Source: Hymenopus coronatus (taxonomy: Eukaryota; Arthropoda; Insecta; Mantodea; Hymenopodidae). Taken from it: DNA of 64,000 nucleotides. This document shows, one piece after another, positions 11,678 to 23,436 of the stretch (its first letter is position 1; each line of letters starts with the position of its first letter). A program made the position numbers and the translations under genes. The stretch spans positions 59,818,501 through 59,882,500 of the forward strand of contig CM060899.1 in NCBI GenBank assembly GCA_030762935.1, written 5' to 3'. Below the pieces are notes generated by a model that was not told the DNA's origin, made no database searches, and worked only from the letters and a program-made list of their open reading frames with translations.

Positions 11678-12045
11678 CCTGATTTGTTCCATTCGCATGA
11701 CCTTCTCTACATGTTCTGTAAAGAAACTATTCTTATAAAACATTGTTCTTCTATCTTCTTCATGTGATCTGAAATGGTCTTATTATGTGCTTCCTTGAAG
11801 TAAAAAGAAAATAAGGGAATACACTAGGCTAAAGCCGTAATCAACACTAAAACCTGCCGCTATGCAATGACATCGAAATTTGATTCCCTTTCCGTGGCAG
11901 GAGTAAAACAAAAGAGATGAAACGAATGACGACTTCCCGTTTGAGAAAAGTATACCTATTTTAAAATTGAAACCAATAATGAGGGATATCCCAAAAAAAG
12001 TCATAATAATTTAGCATAAATTGTGTGTTTTAACGAAATCCATGA
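11678..12045 (+). repeat. H-family repeat, 3'-truncated copy
   Basis: Forward 5' half ('ctgatttgttccattcgcatgacc' to 'gtgtgttttaacgaaatcc'), ending where the hairpin of a reverse copy begins. The two are joined tail to tail. Confidence 0.75.
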
Positions 12046-12846
12046 TTTTGCTTTCTCTAGTACTATGCAGTGTGGACATAGAGGATAGAAAAAGCATTGT
12101 ATTCCACCAAAAATTTGATACTGAGACTTCACCGTAAGTATATGATTTAAGACACCCTAAAAAAACATTTTAGAAAAAAGTCAGTGTGTACGTATATGTG
12201 TGTTTGCGGACAGCATGACTCAAAGATTTTCAAGAAAATCCCCGAAACTATCCTTTACAAGGAAATCATTTTCGAATATTTTGATTTTATCAGAAATGGC
12301 TCTAACGGTTTTGATTAAAATTACTGTATATTAAAGATATTTACATGAAAAATAAAGCGCATATCTTGAATTTTCTTGAAATAGCATCTGGGGACCTCTT
12401 CATTCTCGATGAGTTCTGAATAACTTTTGTATAGCTGGTAAAGCGTAAGAGATAGACAAAACTGGCTACACAAAAACCTAAGTCACTTTAAAGCATACAT
12501 TTACGTCATATGCATTTTTCGTGTAGTGGACCATTTTTTAAATATTTTTATTGGTTTCAGTTTTAAAATACTTAAACTTTCCACATACACGAAATTATCA
12601 ACTCCTGGCCACACTAAGAAACGGATTTCAATCCCATAGCAACCACATTTTAAAGCATTTGACTGTCGTTTTAGTTAGTGTATTCCTTTATTTCCGTTCT
12701 AGATATAAGGAACTAGGGAATAAGACCGTTTCTGTTAATGTTTATCTCGATTAGCATGGAGTGGATAGAAGAATACGCTTATTAACAATAATTTGTTACA
12801 GACATGTAGAGAAAGTCATGTGAATGGAACATATCAGATTTTTTTA
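12046..12846 (-). repeat. H-family repeat, near full length
   Basis: Reverse copy with decayed hairpin at 12048-12095 (ctagtactatgcagtgtggacatagagg) and a clean TCTGATG-end complement at 12815-12843. Confidence 0.8.
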
Positions 12847-12968
12847 TACAGGTGACCCTAAAACGTATATTTTCGGTGAAATCTTGATATCTAATTTTTG
12901 GTTGGACTGCAATACATTCTCTAACTCTGTACCATGTGCTATGTTAAGAACGTAATTTATGATTTGTA
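12847..12968 (+). repeat. H-family 3'-end fragment, opposite sense
   Basis: Third example of a 3'-end fragment ('acaggtgaccctaaaacg' to 'ctctgtaccatgtgctatg') joined to the 5' terminus of a reverse copy, as at 6333 and 7673. Confidence 0.65.
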
Positions 12969-13639
12969 GCAGGAATTTAAACAAAATCAATATGTGAATA
13001 ACTTCTAGATAGACCAAAGATTCATTTTTCAACAAAATATAAATTTCCACCCATTTTTTTTCTTTCCCATTTTGATACCAGTTTTCCCTTAAATAAATGT
13101 CTCTTTATGAGGTAAAGACAAGTTTAAATATTGGTCACATCAAATTCTGACATTATGTCGTGGAGTTTGCACACGACCACATTATCTCTAATTTTAATAT
13201 AACCAACTTCTGAACATGAGTACGCCATGCGTATTCTGTGGAAGCGACACCACACGAATATCATAGCCACCGCCTTCCTTATCCTTACCAATCAGAAGAA
13301 TAACCTCTTTTTGTTAATAACACCCGTCAAGAAAGAGGGGCTTGAGCCCTGCCTGAGGCACACGATTGCCCCCGTTTCAACTTTACTGACTGGCAACTGC
13401 AGAGAAGCTAGTCATTTGTGCCAGAAAAAAAGGTACGGTCGTTTTTAAACGTACTACTTCTCAACGCAACTCAATGCCTGTCTCTTTTCGCTAACACTAA
13501 ACATGGGCTTACAATGCAGAGATTACGATTATAGTGATATTATATTTGTGTACGTGTGCGTTTCTGTATGTAGATCAATCTAAAACTTTTATATGCTATG
13601 TTCACATAACTTCATCTGCAGCAAACTATTCTTACAGAA
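12969..13639. other. Unassigned DNA, no gene recognised
   Basis: No known repeat. The 73-codon open frame at 13227-13448 has no recognisable domain. Confidence 0.4.
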
Positions 13640-13795
13640 GATTATCCCCCGTAGAGTCCAGAAATATGTATGTGAGAGCGAATGTGTGTGTGAGGAAAAT
13701 AAAAATGATTTAAACCAAAAGAACTTACACATATGACCTTAGATGTTAAAGGGGTTTATATAAATGCAACAATAAAAAAAAAAAAGAACATTTTT
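13640..13795 (+). repeat. SINE family D, 3' fragment
   Basis: Matches the 3' half of the copy at 9694-9957: 'cccgtagagtccagaaatatg', 'gaggaaaataaaaatgat', 'atgaccttagatgttaaag', with an A-run at 13773-13787. No tRNA-like head remains. Confidence 0.65.
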
Positions 13796-13883
13796 CTAAA
13801 ATAAGAACTGAAGCTTTCCTGGCGACGTGTTAATTCAAAATCTTCTCGGGCTTCTAGCCAGGTAAAAACTTGGCTTGACACCA

Positions 13884-14404
13884 TATATTTAGAAAAATAT
13901 GTGTGTGGGTGTGGACAGCATAGCTCAAAAACTAAAAGACCGTTAAATGCCAAAGTAAAATTCATCCAGAATAAAGTAGTCTTCAGAGGCTATTCCCAGA
14001 AAATTCAGAATATACATTTTATTTGTCAGGTAAATATCTTTAATATGGGATATTTTAATCAAAACCGTTGGAGCAATTTTTTAGAAAATCAAAATTTTCG
14101 AAAAAATGTTCCATGTAAAGGGTAGTTTGTGGTGGGGGGATTTTCTTGAAAATCTTCGTGTCGCATCCTTGGAAGATCCCAAACTTAAATACCAAGTTTG
14201 GTATTTAACGGTATTTTCGTTTTTGAGCTATGCTGCCCACAGACACACACACACACAGACGGACATTTTTCTAAAAATGCTTTTTTTGGATTTAGAGGGA
14301 CCCAAAACATGTATTTCCGGTGAAATCTCGGTATGGAATTTTTGGGTGCATTACAATACCTTCTCTATACACTATGCACATAGTACGTGTAGAGAAAGTA
14401 AAAA
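13884..14404 (+). repeat. H-family repeat, rearranged copy
   Basis: Positions 13884-13955 read as reverse-sense H sequence (GT block and 'gacagcatagctcaaaaac'). At 13956 the sense flips to forward and continues to the hairpin at 14362-14399 (tacactatgcacatagtacgtg). The 5' half is absent. Confidence 0.75.
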
Positions 14405-15356
14405 TATAGCTTCATTTCAGAGTATGTTGTAGGTACATTTCGAATGAGGAAATCGTTGAGTATGCCATATGTGAAGAAATTGAATACAAATCTTGAAGAC
14501 GTAAAGCTTCCTTTACTGCTCAGAGGAGTGCGGTGAACGTCCGTGTTATGAATCAGGCACACGAGAAGTTATAATTCAATCAGACCATAACAATAGTTAC
14601 ACTCAGTGCATCATTATGCAAAGTAAAGCTTCACGGCAACTGCACATGCATGGTTACCGAGCTATCTCGCATAATTTTGTGAGTTATGGATCATAAACGC
14701 GAGATCGCTTACTTAGCTCGTTCTGGAAGCAAAGGTCGACATCGATAGCGGGACTACTGTCATCTACTCCGTCTTTTCTGTGTAGCAATGCATCGTCGCA
14801 CCAGATAAACTCAATGCCATGTGCGGAAGCGCAGAAAATTAAGGGGCTCCGGTAGTATCAGATCAGTCATGAGTACCACCCTAACGGACCTAATTATTTT
14901 GACAATTTAGCTCAACTATTACAATGGCCGAGATTAGGCAGTTTCAACAACTCGCGGTCATCTAATCGCAGCTGGTGTTCATTTCTTTGGAATCTTGTCT
15001 TGGTTTTTGGAAATAAGGTGACAATCCAGGCAGTCAACCTTCACTTTTAATAACTACCAGTTCCACAATTGTACTTTCAATTAATTCAGTTACAATGTTT
15101 ATTTAAAGTTTTATCCAGTTCATAAAGTATTTAGTTCAAAAAAGGAGTGAAAATAATCATTATTTGTATTTCTTATGCATGAGATCAGTGCAATAAACTC
15201 AAATAAAATAACGTTTGTTTCCATTTCATGCATTATTATTAAAATATGAAATAAAATAAATGTTTTCTATTTCTACTGTTGCTATCGATATTCGTATATT
15301 GGGTGTAGGCACGGTCGGCCATATAATTCAGAAGGCGGTGAAGAAAGAAAAAAAAA
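14405..15356. other. Unassigned DNA, no gene recognised
   Basis: About 950 bp without a recognised repeat or coding domain. Base composition is somewhat less AT-rich at 14500-14900. Confidence 0.4.
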
Positions 15357-16253
15357 TCTGATGTGTTCCATTCACATGGCTTTCTCTACATCTCTGCAAC
15401 AAATTATTGCTAAACAGCTTATGCTTCTATTTACTTCATGCTAATCGAGCAAAAATTAGCAGAAATAGTCTTATTACTTGCTTCCTTGTAAGTAGAAGCG
15501 AAATAAGGGAGTAACATAGGTTAAAGTGAAAGTCAAAAGCTGGTTGCTTTGTGACTGAAGTTCCTTTGTTTGTATGGGCAGCAGTTGACAAATTCCTGTA
15601 TGAGAAAAGTATGTTTTTAAAAGCTGAAACCAAAAACAAGAAATATCTGAAAAAAACTGTCAACTCCACGAAAAAATGTAACAAATTGTGTGTTTTAGCG
15701 TGCTCTACATTTTTGGTGGAGTAAGCTTTTGTCCTTCTCTTACTGTTTATCAGTTATGGAAAATTCCGTAAAATTCATCAAGAACAAAGTAGTCTTCAGA
15801 GGCTATTCCCAGAAAATTCAAGATAAACATTTAATTCGTCTGATAAATATATTTAATATACGATATTTTAATCAAAATCGTTGGAGACATTTTTAATAAA
15901 ATCAAAATTTTTGAAAAAAAATTCCATGTAAAGGATAGTTGGGTTTGGGGGAATTTTCTTGAAAATCTTCGTGTCGCATCCTTGGAAGATACCAAACTTA
16001 AATGCCAAGTTTGGTATTTAACGGTATTTTCATTTTTGAGCTATGCTGTCCACAGACACACAGACTGACTGACAGACACACACACGCTCACACACACAAG
16101 TACCTTTTTCCAAAAATGTTTTTTTTTTTTTTTTTATGGATTCAGGGGTACCCAAATCATGTATTTCCGGTGAAATTTCGGTATCGAATTTTTGGGTGCA
16201 ATACAATACCTTCTCTATACACTATGTACATAGTACGTGTAGAGAAAGTAAAA
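15357..16253 (+). repeat. H-family repeat, full-length copy
   Basis: Forward, about 900 bp, with all landmarks in order: TCTGATGTGTTCC at 15357, TGCTAAT/ATTAGC at 15440-15461, 'gattttctt..gaaaatc' near 15952-15967, 'ataccaaactt..aagtttggtat' at 15990-16018, CA-rich block 16055-16100, hairpin 16213-16249. A good reference for the family. Confidence 0.9.
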
Positions 16254-16576
16254 AACACTCGGTAGATAGATATGGTCGAATGCGTCACCATTTGAGAACT
16301 AATCTATTACAATCATAACCTGATAAAGTCTCCCTTCCTATATATTATACATTATTAACAGTCTATTACGATGAATTGTCTTATCAAATACAACTCGTGT
16401 TTTCATCTCTTAGGACCATTGACTCCCACCATTTCGCTCCGGTCGTGAATTATCGACAATATGAAAACACCTGTCGTATTACTTATGATTATAGATCGTC
16501 TTGCCTAATCAGGAGAGAAAAAAAAAACACGAGTTGTTAATTTCTTTGCCTTTTTCAACAAATTATTCTTAAACAA
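16254..16576. other. Unassigned DNA, no gene recognised
   Basis: Short stretch between H copies with nothing recognised. Confidence 0.35.
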
Positions 16577-17330
16577 TCTGATGTGTTCCATTCACATGAT
16601 GTTTTATACCTGTTCTACAAGCACACTGTTCTTCAAAAAATATTCTTTTATATCCATCATGATGTTCGATATTAACATTAGCAGAATTGGTACTTGCTAC
16701 TTGTTTATTTTAAGTAGAAGGGAAATAAGGGAAATCACTAGGCTAAAGCGATAGATAAAATCTTTTAAAAGCTGTCGCTATGCGATTGTCACTGAAATTC
16801 ACTTCTCTTTGTATGCCTAGAAATAAAACAAAAGGTCCAAGAACGACTTCCTGAAAAATATAAGTAATTTAAAACTGAAATCAATAATAAGGAATACTTC
16901 GGAAATGGGTAACCACAAAAAAATATATATATGACATAATGAGATCTGCATTTTCTGTGTAGTAAGTCTTGGTCTAGATCTTACAGTTTACCAATTATGC
17001 AAAAGTCACCCAAAAAGAATCATTTTCAAGGAAATTGAAAAGATAAATTTCATCGTCATGTAGATAACTTTAATGTAGTATTTTTATGGACATAGTTAGA
17101 GCCATTTTTGAGAAAAACGTGTTAATTTTTTCCATCTAAAGGGTAGTTCAGACTCCCGAGGATGAGATACGAGAGCTTTCAAGAAAATCCTGCACCCCAA
17201 TCGACCGTAAATATGGAAACATTTTCTTTAAGCGTGTTCTTAAGATAGCGCTCATTTTGATTGAAATAACATATGTTTTTGCATGATAAATAGAGAAGTT
17301 AAGAAAAATCTTAGGTATTATTACCATTTT
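16577..17330 (+). repeat. H-family repeat with internal strand switch
   Basis: Forward from TCTGATGTGTTCC at 16577 to about 17155, then reverse-sense H sequence ('gatgagatacgagagctttcaag' to 'gcatgataaatag') up to about 17300. The two parts form an inverted repeat around the switch point. Confidence 0.7.
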
Positions 17331-17367
17331 GAATGTTTTGTTTTGTTTTGTTTGTTTTTGCTTTTGA

Positions 17368-18150
17368 TTTACTTTCTCTGCACAAACTATGTACATAGTG
17401 TATAGAGAAGGTATTGTAATGCACCCAAAAATTCGATACCGAAATTTCACCGCAAATACATGTTTTGGGTCCCCCTGAATCCAAAAAAAAAGTACTTTTG
17501 GAAAAATGATCTATATGCTTGTGTGTATGTTTTTATGTATGTGTGTGTCTGAGGGCAGAATAGCTCAAAAACGAAAAGTTCAAACTTTATATTTAAGTTC
17601 AGTATCTTTCAAGGATACGACACGAAGATTTTCAAGAAAATCCCCCCAACCCCAACTACTATTTACATGGAAAATTTTCAATTTTTTTTTATTTTCTCAA
17701 AAATGGCGCTAACGATTGTGATTAAAATACCATATTTTAAAGAAATTCACATGACAAATAAAATGTATATCTTGAATTTTCTGACAATAGCCTATAAAGA
17801 CCTTTTTATTCTGGATGAATTTTGCTGTTTTTTTGCATAACTAGCAAACCGTAAGAGATAGACAAAAACTTACTTAACAGAAAATGTACACCTCATTAAG
17901 ACCTAATTTATGTCATATATGTTTATCATGGAATTGACTATTTCTGAGATATTTCTTGTTATTTGTTTCAGATTTAAAATACTTAAACTTTTCTCACACG
18001 GAAAGTAGTAAACTCCTGGCCATGCATAGAATCGGATTTCATCCACATGACAACCAACATTTAAAAGATTTGACTATCGTTTAGCCTGCTTATCTCCAAC
18101 ATCATAAAGTAGATAGAAGAACAGGCATTTTAATATTAATTTGTTACAGC
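17368..18150 (-). repeat. H-family repeat, missing 5' tip
   Basis: Reverse copy with hairpin at 17369-17411. It runs to 'ttgttacagcgattt' at about 18153, then directly into the TCTGATG start of the next copy. Its own final 30 bp are gone. Confidence 0.8.
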
Positions 18151-18162
18151 GATTTAAAAAAA

Positions 18163-19032
18163 TCTGATGTGTTACACCCACATGACTTTCTCTAGCTACT
18201 CTAAAAACAAACTTCTTACAAAAGTTAATTCTTTCAACGCCATGCTAATCAAGATCAACATTAGTAGAATTGTATTACTTAGTTCCTTATAAGTAGAATG
18301 GGAGTGCACTAGGTTATTTTAAAAGCTGTACTTATGCGATTGTCATTGCAAATCGCTTCTTTGCTGGGCCAGGAGTAGAACAAAATTAAAACGGTCACTT
18401 CCGACTGAAAAAAAGCATAAGTACTTCACAATTGAAACTAATAAAGAATACCTCGAAAACGGAAAGCTCCACGAAAAAAATGTATATTACATAAGTTGTG
18501 TATTTTAACATTCTACATTTTTTGTATGGAAGTTTTTGTCTATCTCTTGCGGTTTATTAGTTATGCCAAATTAAGCAAAATTCATCCAGAATAAACAGGT
18601 CTTTAGAAGCTTTTCCCAGAAAATTCAAGAGATGCATTTTATTTGTGATAGAAATGGCTTTAATATTTAGTATTTTAATCAAACTCGTTAGAGCCATTTT
18701 TAAGAAAATAAAACTTTTTAAAAACAGTTCCATGTAAAGGGTATTTTGGGGTGGGGGATTTTCTTGGAAATCTTTGTGTCGCATCCTTAGAAGATACCAA
18801 ACTTAAATGCCAAGCTATGCTGTCCACAGACACACACACACACACACCACACACACGTACGTACACACAGTCAGACAAACTGACAGACACACACGGACAG
18901 TTTTCTAAAAAAAAATTTTTGGATTCAAGGGGACAAAACATGTATTTCCGGCGAAATCTGGGTATCGAATTTTTGGGTGCAATACAATACCTTCTCTATA
19001 CACTATGTACATAGTATGTATAGATCAAGTAA
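18163..19032 (+). repeat. H-family repeat, full-length copy
   Basis: Forward from TCTGATGTGTTACACC to hairpin 18994-19030. CA-rich block at 18828-18890. It is followed without a gap by the complement of a TCTGATG end at 19033-19064. Confidence 0.85.
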
Positions 19033-19064
19033 AAAAGTCATGTGAATGGAACATATCAGATTTT
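19033..19064 (-). repeat. H-family 5'-tip fragment
   Basis: About 32 bp matching only the complement of the family's first 30 bases (GTCATGTGAATGGAACATAT...), fused to the 3' end of the preceding forward copy. Confidence 0.6.
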
Positions 19065-20281
19065 TTCCGCAAAGAGCAAGATTTTAAAAGCTGAAAATAA
19101 CGGATCACTTAAATGAATGAAAAGCCACTACACATATTTTCTTAGCTGTTTCAGTAGTTCGAAACAGTTACCAGCTGAGACGAAAGCTTCCAACCGTATG
19201 AAAACATACAGCAAGCACCGGTATTCTGATTTTAACTGAGAATTAAAAACGTTATGTGCAGCAATTACACGTTTTACTCTACCAACTTAAGCATTTTTAC
19301 TTTCTCAACACGTACCATGCACATAATGAATAGAGAAGGTTGCAACAGTATATTAGTACGCTTTATATTTTATTAGTTTAATTAATAATTTACACAGGTT
19401 TAATTAAAGAAATGTATCTGCTTCAGTAGCCAAGACTGAGCAGATAGCAGAACGCAAAATCTTAGGGTGAGAAGTTGCCATTATATACGTCAAGGTTACT
19501 TTCTTTGTCAATATTGCAACATAAAGGCCTTCGTAGGAACAAGGTTTTAGCGCATTAGAGACATAAGTAACAGGGTATTTTTTAGAGAAAGGTCTCTTCC
19601 CTAAAAGTTAGCAGCTTGGGACTTTTCCATTATAAAGAGCGGTCACGTAAGTGTAACACAAAGAACTTACAAAATTAATCACGTGACAATGCTATTTCCG
19701 CGCTTCTTTTCAACCGATCAGGAATGAGCTTCAAGATTTGAGATTTTAGGTATATAAGCGATGCGCTTACAAGAAATTAGGCTCTTTTTCTTTTTTTTTT
19801 GGGGGGGGGGCTGCTTGTTACCCTTGTGATGCCGTACGCGGTACACCATAGGTTGTATGTCGTATATACGTAAATGCGGCAGTGTTAGTGCTCGAGGATG
19901 TCATACTATTACGCGAACCATTGCAGTTATCGCATAAGTTAATATGTCGCGTAACAAGGAAAGAACGCGGTAATTATTACAGACCGTAGACAACGAGAAC
20001 TTAGTAAGCAGTAGAAAATAGCACTAGTTATTAACATTTCTACGTTTTCAAGGATTACTTTGTCGGGAGTCGCTCACGGGATTAGTGCCTCAAATGATAA
20101 CAAAGATGAATAAAAGCATTAATTCAGTGGAATCTAAAGTGAAGTACTTCTATTTTTGAGTGTCACATACCCCAGTCATTCTTTCTCCCCCTCAGTGAGA
20201 CTCAAACTTGTGTTCTACGTGGATGAGCAGATCCGGCGCATCAAAGAACTTTCAAGAGGTATGTACACGCTTGTTTATAAA
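19065..20281. other. Unassigned DNA with an H-hairpin remnant
   Basis: No gene recognised. At 19292-19330 an isolated reverse hairpin end of the H family is present ('actttctcaacacgtaccatgcacat'). A G-run lies at 19800-19810. Confidence 0.4.
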
Positions 20282-21586
20282 GTACAAGGTGTATATAAAT
20301 GAATATCGGGGTTTTAACTCTTTATAATATTTATTACATTCAACTTACAGTTATGAATAATATGTCAAATGAAAAAGCAACTCAAACAGTTTTACCAAGA
20401 AGCTTATAAATGTTCAATGTGACTACCCTTTGTCACACGGCACACATCAAGTCTATAGCCGAGTTCTTCCCAAACATTGATAAGTGTGTATTCAGTAATT
20501 GTAACAACAGCTGCTTCAATCCGGTTTCTTAATTCAGGGAGGTCAGCTGGTAGCGGAGGCACGTACACACGATCCTTGATGAAGCCCCAAAGGTAAAAAT
20601 CGCATGGCGTTAGGTCAGGAGAACGTGGAGGCCACGCATAGAAGCCCTGTCATTGGGGCCCTTGCGGCCTATCCAGCGCTCGGGTATAGTGACGTTCAAC
20701 CAATCGCGTACTTCGTTATGCCAGTGAGGTGGCGCACCATCCTGCTGGAAAATGAAGTTCTCTGGCTCATTTTCTTCCAACTGAGGGAAGAGCCATTGCT
20801 CTAGTGTATCAAGGTAAGAAGTGCCAGTTGCAGTAGGTTCACCAAAAACGAAAGGCCCATAAACTTTTCGCCGGGATACGGCACAAAAAACATTCACTTT
20901 AGGGGAATCTCGTTGCATTTGTACCGTCTCGTGAGGATTTTCTGAGCCCCAGATGCGCACATTATGAGTGTTAACATGTCCACTAAGGTGAAAGGTCGAT
21001 TCATCACTGAAGACAACACGATCCACAAAATCGTCATGAAACAACACGTCGTTTGCGAATTTGGCACGTAATCCGTGGTCTGTCTGCTTTAGAGCCTGTA
21101 ATAACTGTAAACGGTAAGGACGTAGCTGTAAGCGTTTTCTTACAACCTTCCAAATAGTCGACACAGGAACTTGTTATTCACGACTAGCCTTCCGGACTGA
21201 TTTCTTTGGGCTACGAGTGAACGACTCTCTCACTCGCTCAACAGTCTCTTCACTTACTCCTGGTCGTCCCGTACTCTTCCGTTTACAAAGGCAGCCGGTA
21301 TCTTCAAACTGATCATACCATCTACGAATGCACGTTGCACAGTAACTACAGATTCGGTCTTTGCAAACTGCAAAACACAAAACGCTTTCCGTTCACTAGT
21401 CATCTTTGCTACTACCGCTGTCTAGCGAATTGCGGCAGAAACATTGCACGCACATGCGCACTTGTGCCAACAAACAAAACTGTTTGAGTTGCTTTTTCAT
21501 TTGCCATATCATTTATAACTGTAAGTTGAATGTAATAAATATTATAAAGAGTTAATATCCCGATATTCATTTATGTACACTCTGTA
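20282..21586 (-). mobile_element. Tc1/mariner-type element with about 70-bp inverted repeats
   Basis: Terminal repeats at about 20282-20354 and 21514-21586 are 70 bp or longer and close to 93 percent alike by eye; the outermost bases are TACARRGTGTAYATAAATGA. That is much longer than the 25-30 bp termini of the other mariners here. Between them lies one broken transposase with an N-terminal helix-turn-helix region of the DUF4817 type and a DDE catalytic domain. Such elements are widespread in insects. Confidence 0.9.
20404..21403 (-). pseudogene. Tc1/mariner-type transposase (DUF4817 plus DDE), inactivated
   Basis: Transposase reading leftward from ATG at 21403. The N-terminal helix-turn-helix segment is interrupted by a shift near 21330 and continues in another frame ('RRWYDQFEDTGCLCKRKSTG', then 'GRPGVSEETVERVRES'). 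An in-frame stop lies near 21171. The open part 21164-20610 has 'VVFSDESTFHLSG' (first Asp) and 'FIFQQDGAPPHWHNEVRDWL' (second Asp). A one-base shift near 20648 hides the third catalytic segment 'RSPDLTPCDFYLWGF'. The stop is at 20404-20406. At least three lesions. Codons are more GC-rich than the flanks, as in a relatively recent insertion. Confidence 0.9.
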
Positions 21587-21639
21587 TTTCACCGGCGCTA
21601 ATCCAGACCGACTCCAAGGTAGACCGAAAGGAACAGCGA

Positions 21640-22655
21640 CGAGGTATTGTATTGCAACCAAAAAATCGATTCCGAGATTTCACCGGAAATAGACATTATA
21701 GGGTCCCCTGTATACATTTTTTTTAGAAAAAGGTCTTGTGTCCGTGTGTCTGTGAACACGATAACTCAGAAACGAACAATCTGTAAAATCTGGAATTTAA
21801 GTTTAATATCTTCCAAGCATGTGGCACGAAGATTTTGAGGAAAGTCCAGCCCACCCCAAACTACCTTTACATGGAAAAATTTAGATTTTCTCAAAAATAG
21901 CTATAACGATATTGATTAAAATACCGCATATTAAAGATATTTACATGACAAATAAAATGTATATCTTGAATTTTCTTGGAATAGCCTCTGAAGACCTCCT
22001 TATGCTGGATTTTGCATAAATAGTAAACCGTAAGTGAAGACGAAACGACACAAAAAATGTGGATCTAGTTAAATTTATTTTGAATACATTTTTTCCCCCC
22101 TGGAACTGATCATTTTTGAGATGTCCCTTGTTGCCGGTTTCAGTTTTAAAATACTTAAAACTTTTGTCATACGGGGATTTGTCAACTCCTGGCAATGCAA
22201 AGAAACGGATTTCATCCACATGGCAACCAGCTTTTAAAATATTTAACTATCGTTTTAGCCTAGTGTATTGCATTCTTTTCCTTCTACTTACAGCAAAGCA
22301 TTTCTGCTAATGTTTATTTCGATTAGGAGGAAGTAAGCTTTTTAACAATAATTTTTTGCCCGCCTGTGTAGTATGGTGTTAGCGTGTCTACCTCATATTC
22401 AACAGGTCGTGAGTTCGAATCTCGCTTAGGGTGAGTTACCCAGGTAACGTATTTTTCGGGGTTTTCCCTTATCCTGAGAAGACGAATGACAAGTAACTTT
22501 GAGCTCCACAGACCCCGAGATCATTTGAGTATCATTTCACCAATTTCATTCATCGTCCGATATCACTAACCAGATTATGGGACGTTAAGCCAAAAAAAAA
22601 AAAAAATGTTACAGGAAGTAGAGAAAGTCATGTGAATGGATCACGTCAGATTTTA
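21640..22655 (-). repeat. H-family repeat interrupted by a SINE
   Basis: Reverse copy lacking its hairpin (starts at 'gaggtattgtattgcaacc'). The TCTGATG-end complement 'gtcatgtgaatggatcacgtcaga' at 22629-22652 is separated from the body by a family C SINE at about 22355-22612. Confidence 0.8.
22355..22612 (+). repeat. SINE family C (tRNA-derived)
   Basis: About 258 bp. The head has an A-box-like 'tagtatggtgttagc' at 22368-22382 and a B box GAGTTCGAATCTC at 22412-22424. The body has 'ttttcccttatcctgagaag' and 'atcatttgagtatcatttca', ending 'gggacgttaagcc' plus an A-run at 22592-22605. Internal Pol III promoter expected. Inserted in an H copy. Confidence 0.85.
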
Positions 22656-23436
22656 AGAGAAAGGTCCGTGTGTGTGTGTGTGTATGTGTGTGTATGTGTG
22701 TATGTGTGTGAGTGTGTGTGTGTGTGTCTGTGGACAGCACAGCTCAAAAAACGAAAATACTAAACTAAGCATTAAAGTCTAGTATACTCTAAACATACGA
22801 CACAAAGAGTTTAAAGAAAATTCCTCCACTACAAACTACTATTTACATGAAAAACATGGAAAGTTTTGTTTTTCTCCAAAATGCGTCTAACGATATTGAT
22901 TTAAATACCGTATATTAATGATATTTACATCACAAACAAACTGTATATCTTGAATTTTCTGGGAATAGCTTCGGAAGGCCTCTTTATTATGGATGAATTT
23001 AGCATACATAGTAAACTTAAGAGATACGCAAAAATTACTATACAAAAAATGTAATTATTGTTAAAAAAACATAATTTATGTCATATAGAATTTTTGTAGG
23101 GTTGATGGTTTCGGAGATATTCCTTATTATTGGTTTCAATTTTAAAATACTTATACTTTTCTCAGATAGAAGGTCGCCCATGTTTCTTTTGCTTTACTTC
23201 TGGACAAGCAAACAAGTGAATTTCAATGACAATCGCATAATGTTTTTAAAACATTTGACTATCGCTTTAGCATTGTGCATTTGTTTTGTTTCCTTCTACT
23301 CATAAGGAACTATGAAGTAAGAACAATCTACTCTTTATCTCGATTGGTGTGAAGAAGAAAGAAGAATATTTTATAAAAAGCTTTTTTGTAAAACAGAGAA
23401 AGTCTTGTGAATGGAACACATCAGACTTTTTATATA
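22653..23436 (-). repeat. H-family repeat, 3'-truncated copy
   Basis: Reverse sense, starting inside the microsatellite block without a hairpin and running to the TCTGATG-end complement at 23405-23432. It is fused to the 5' tip of the preceding copy at 'cagattttaagagaaagg'. Confidence 0.8.
22666..22727 (+). repeat. (GT)n microsatellite inside an H copy
   Basis: About 60 bp of interrupted GT repeat. It is the H family's own CA/GT block in expanded form. Confidence 0.9.

Noticed and set aside
14106..14432. Similar peptides encoded in several H copies (for example FLENLRVASLEDxKLKYQVW)
   Set aside because: Similarity follows from the repeated DNA. The frames are short, interrupted differently in each copy and run through a microsatellite, so I see no sign of a conserved protein.
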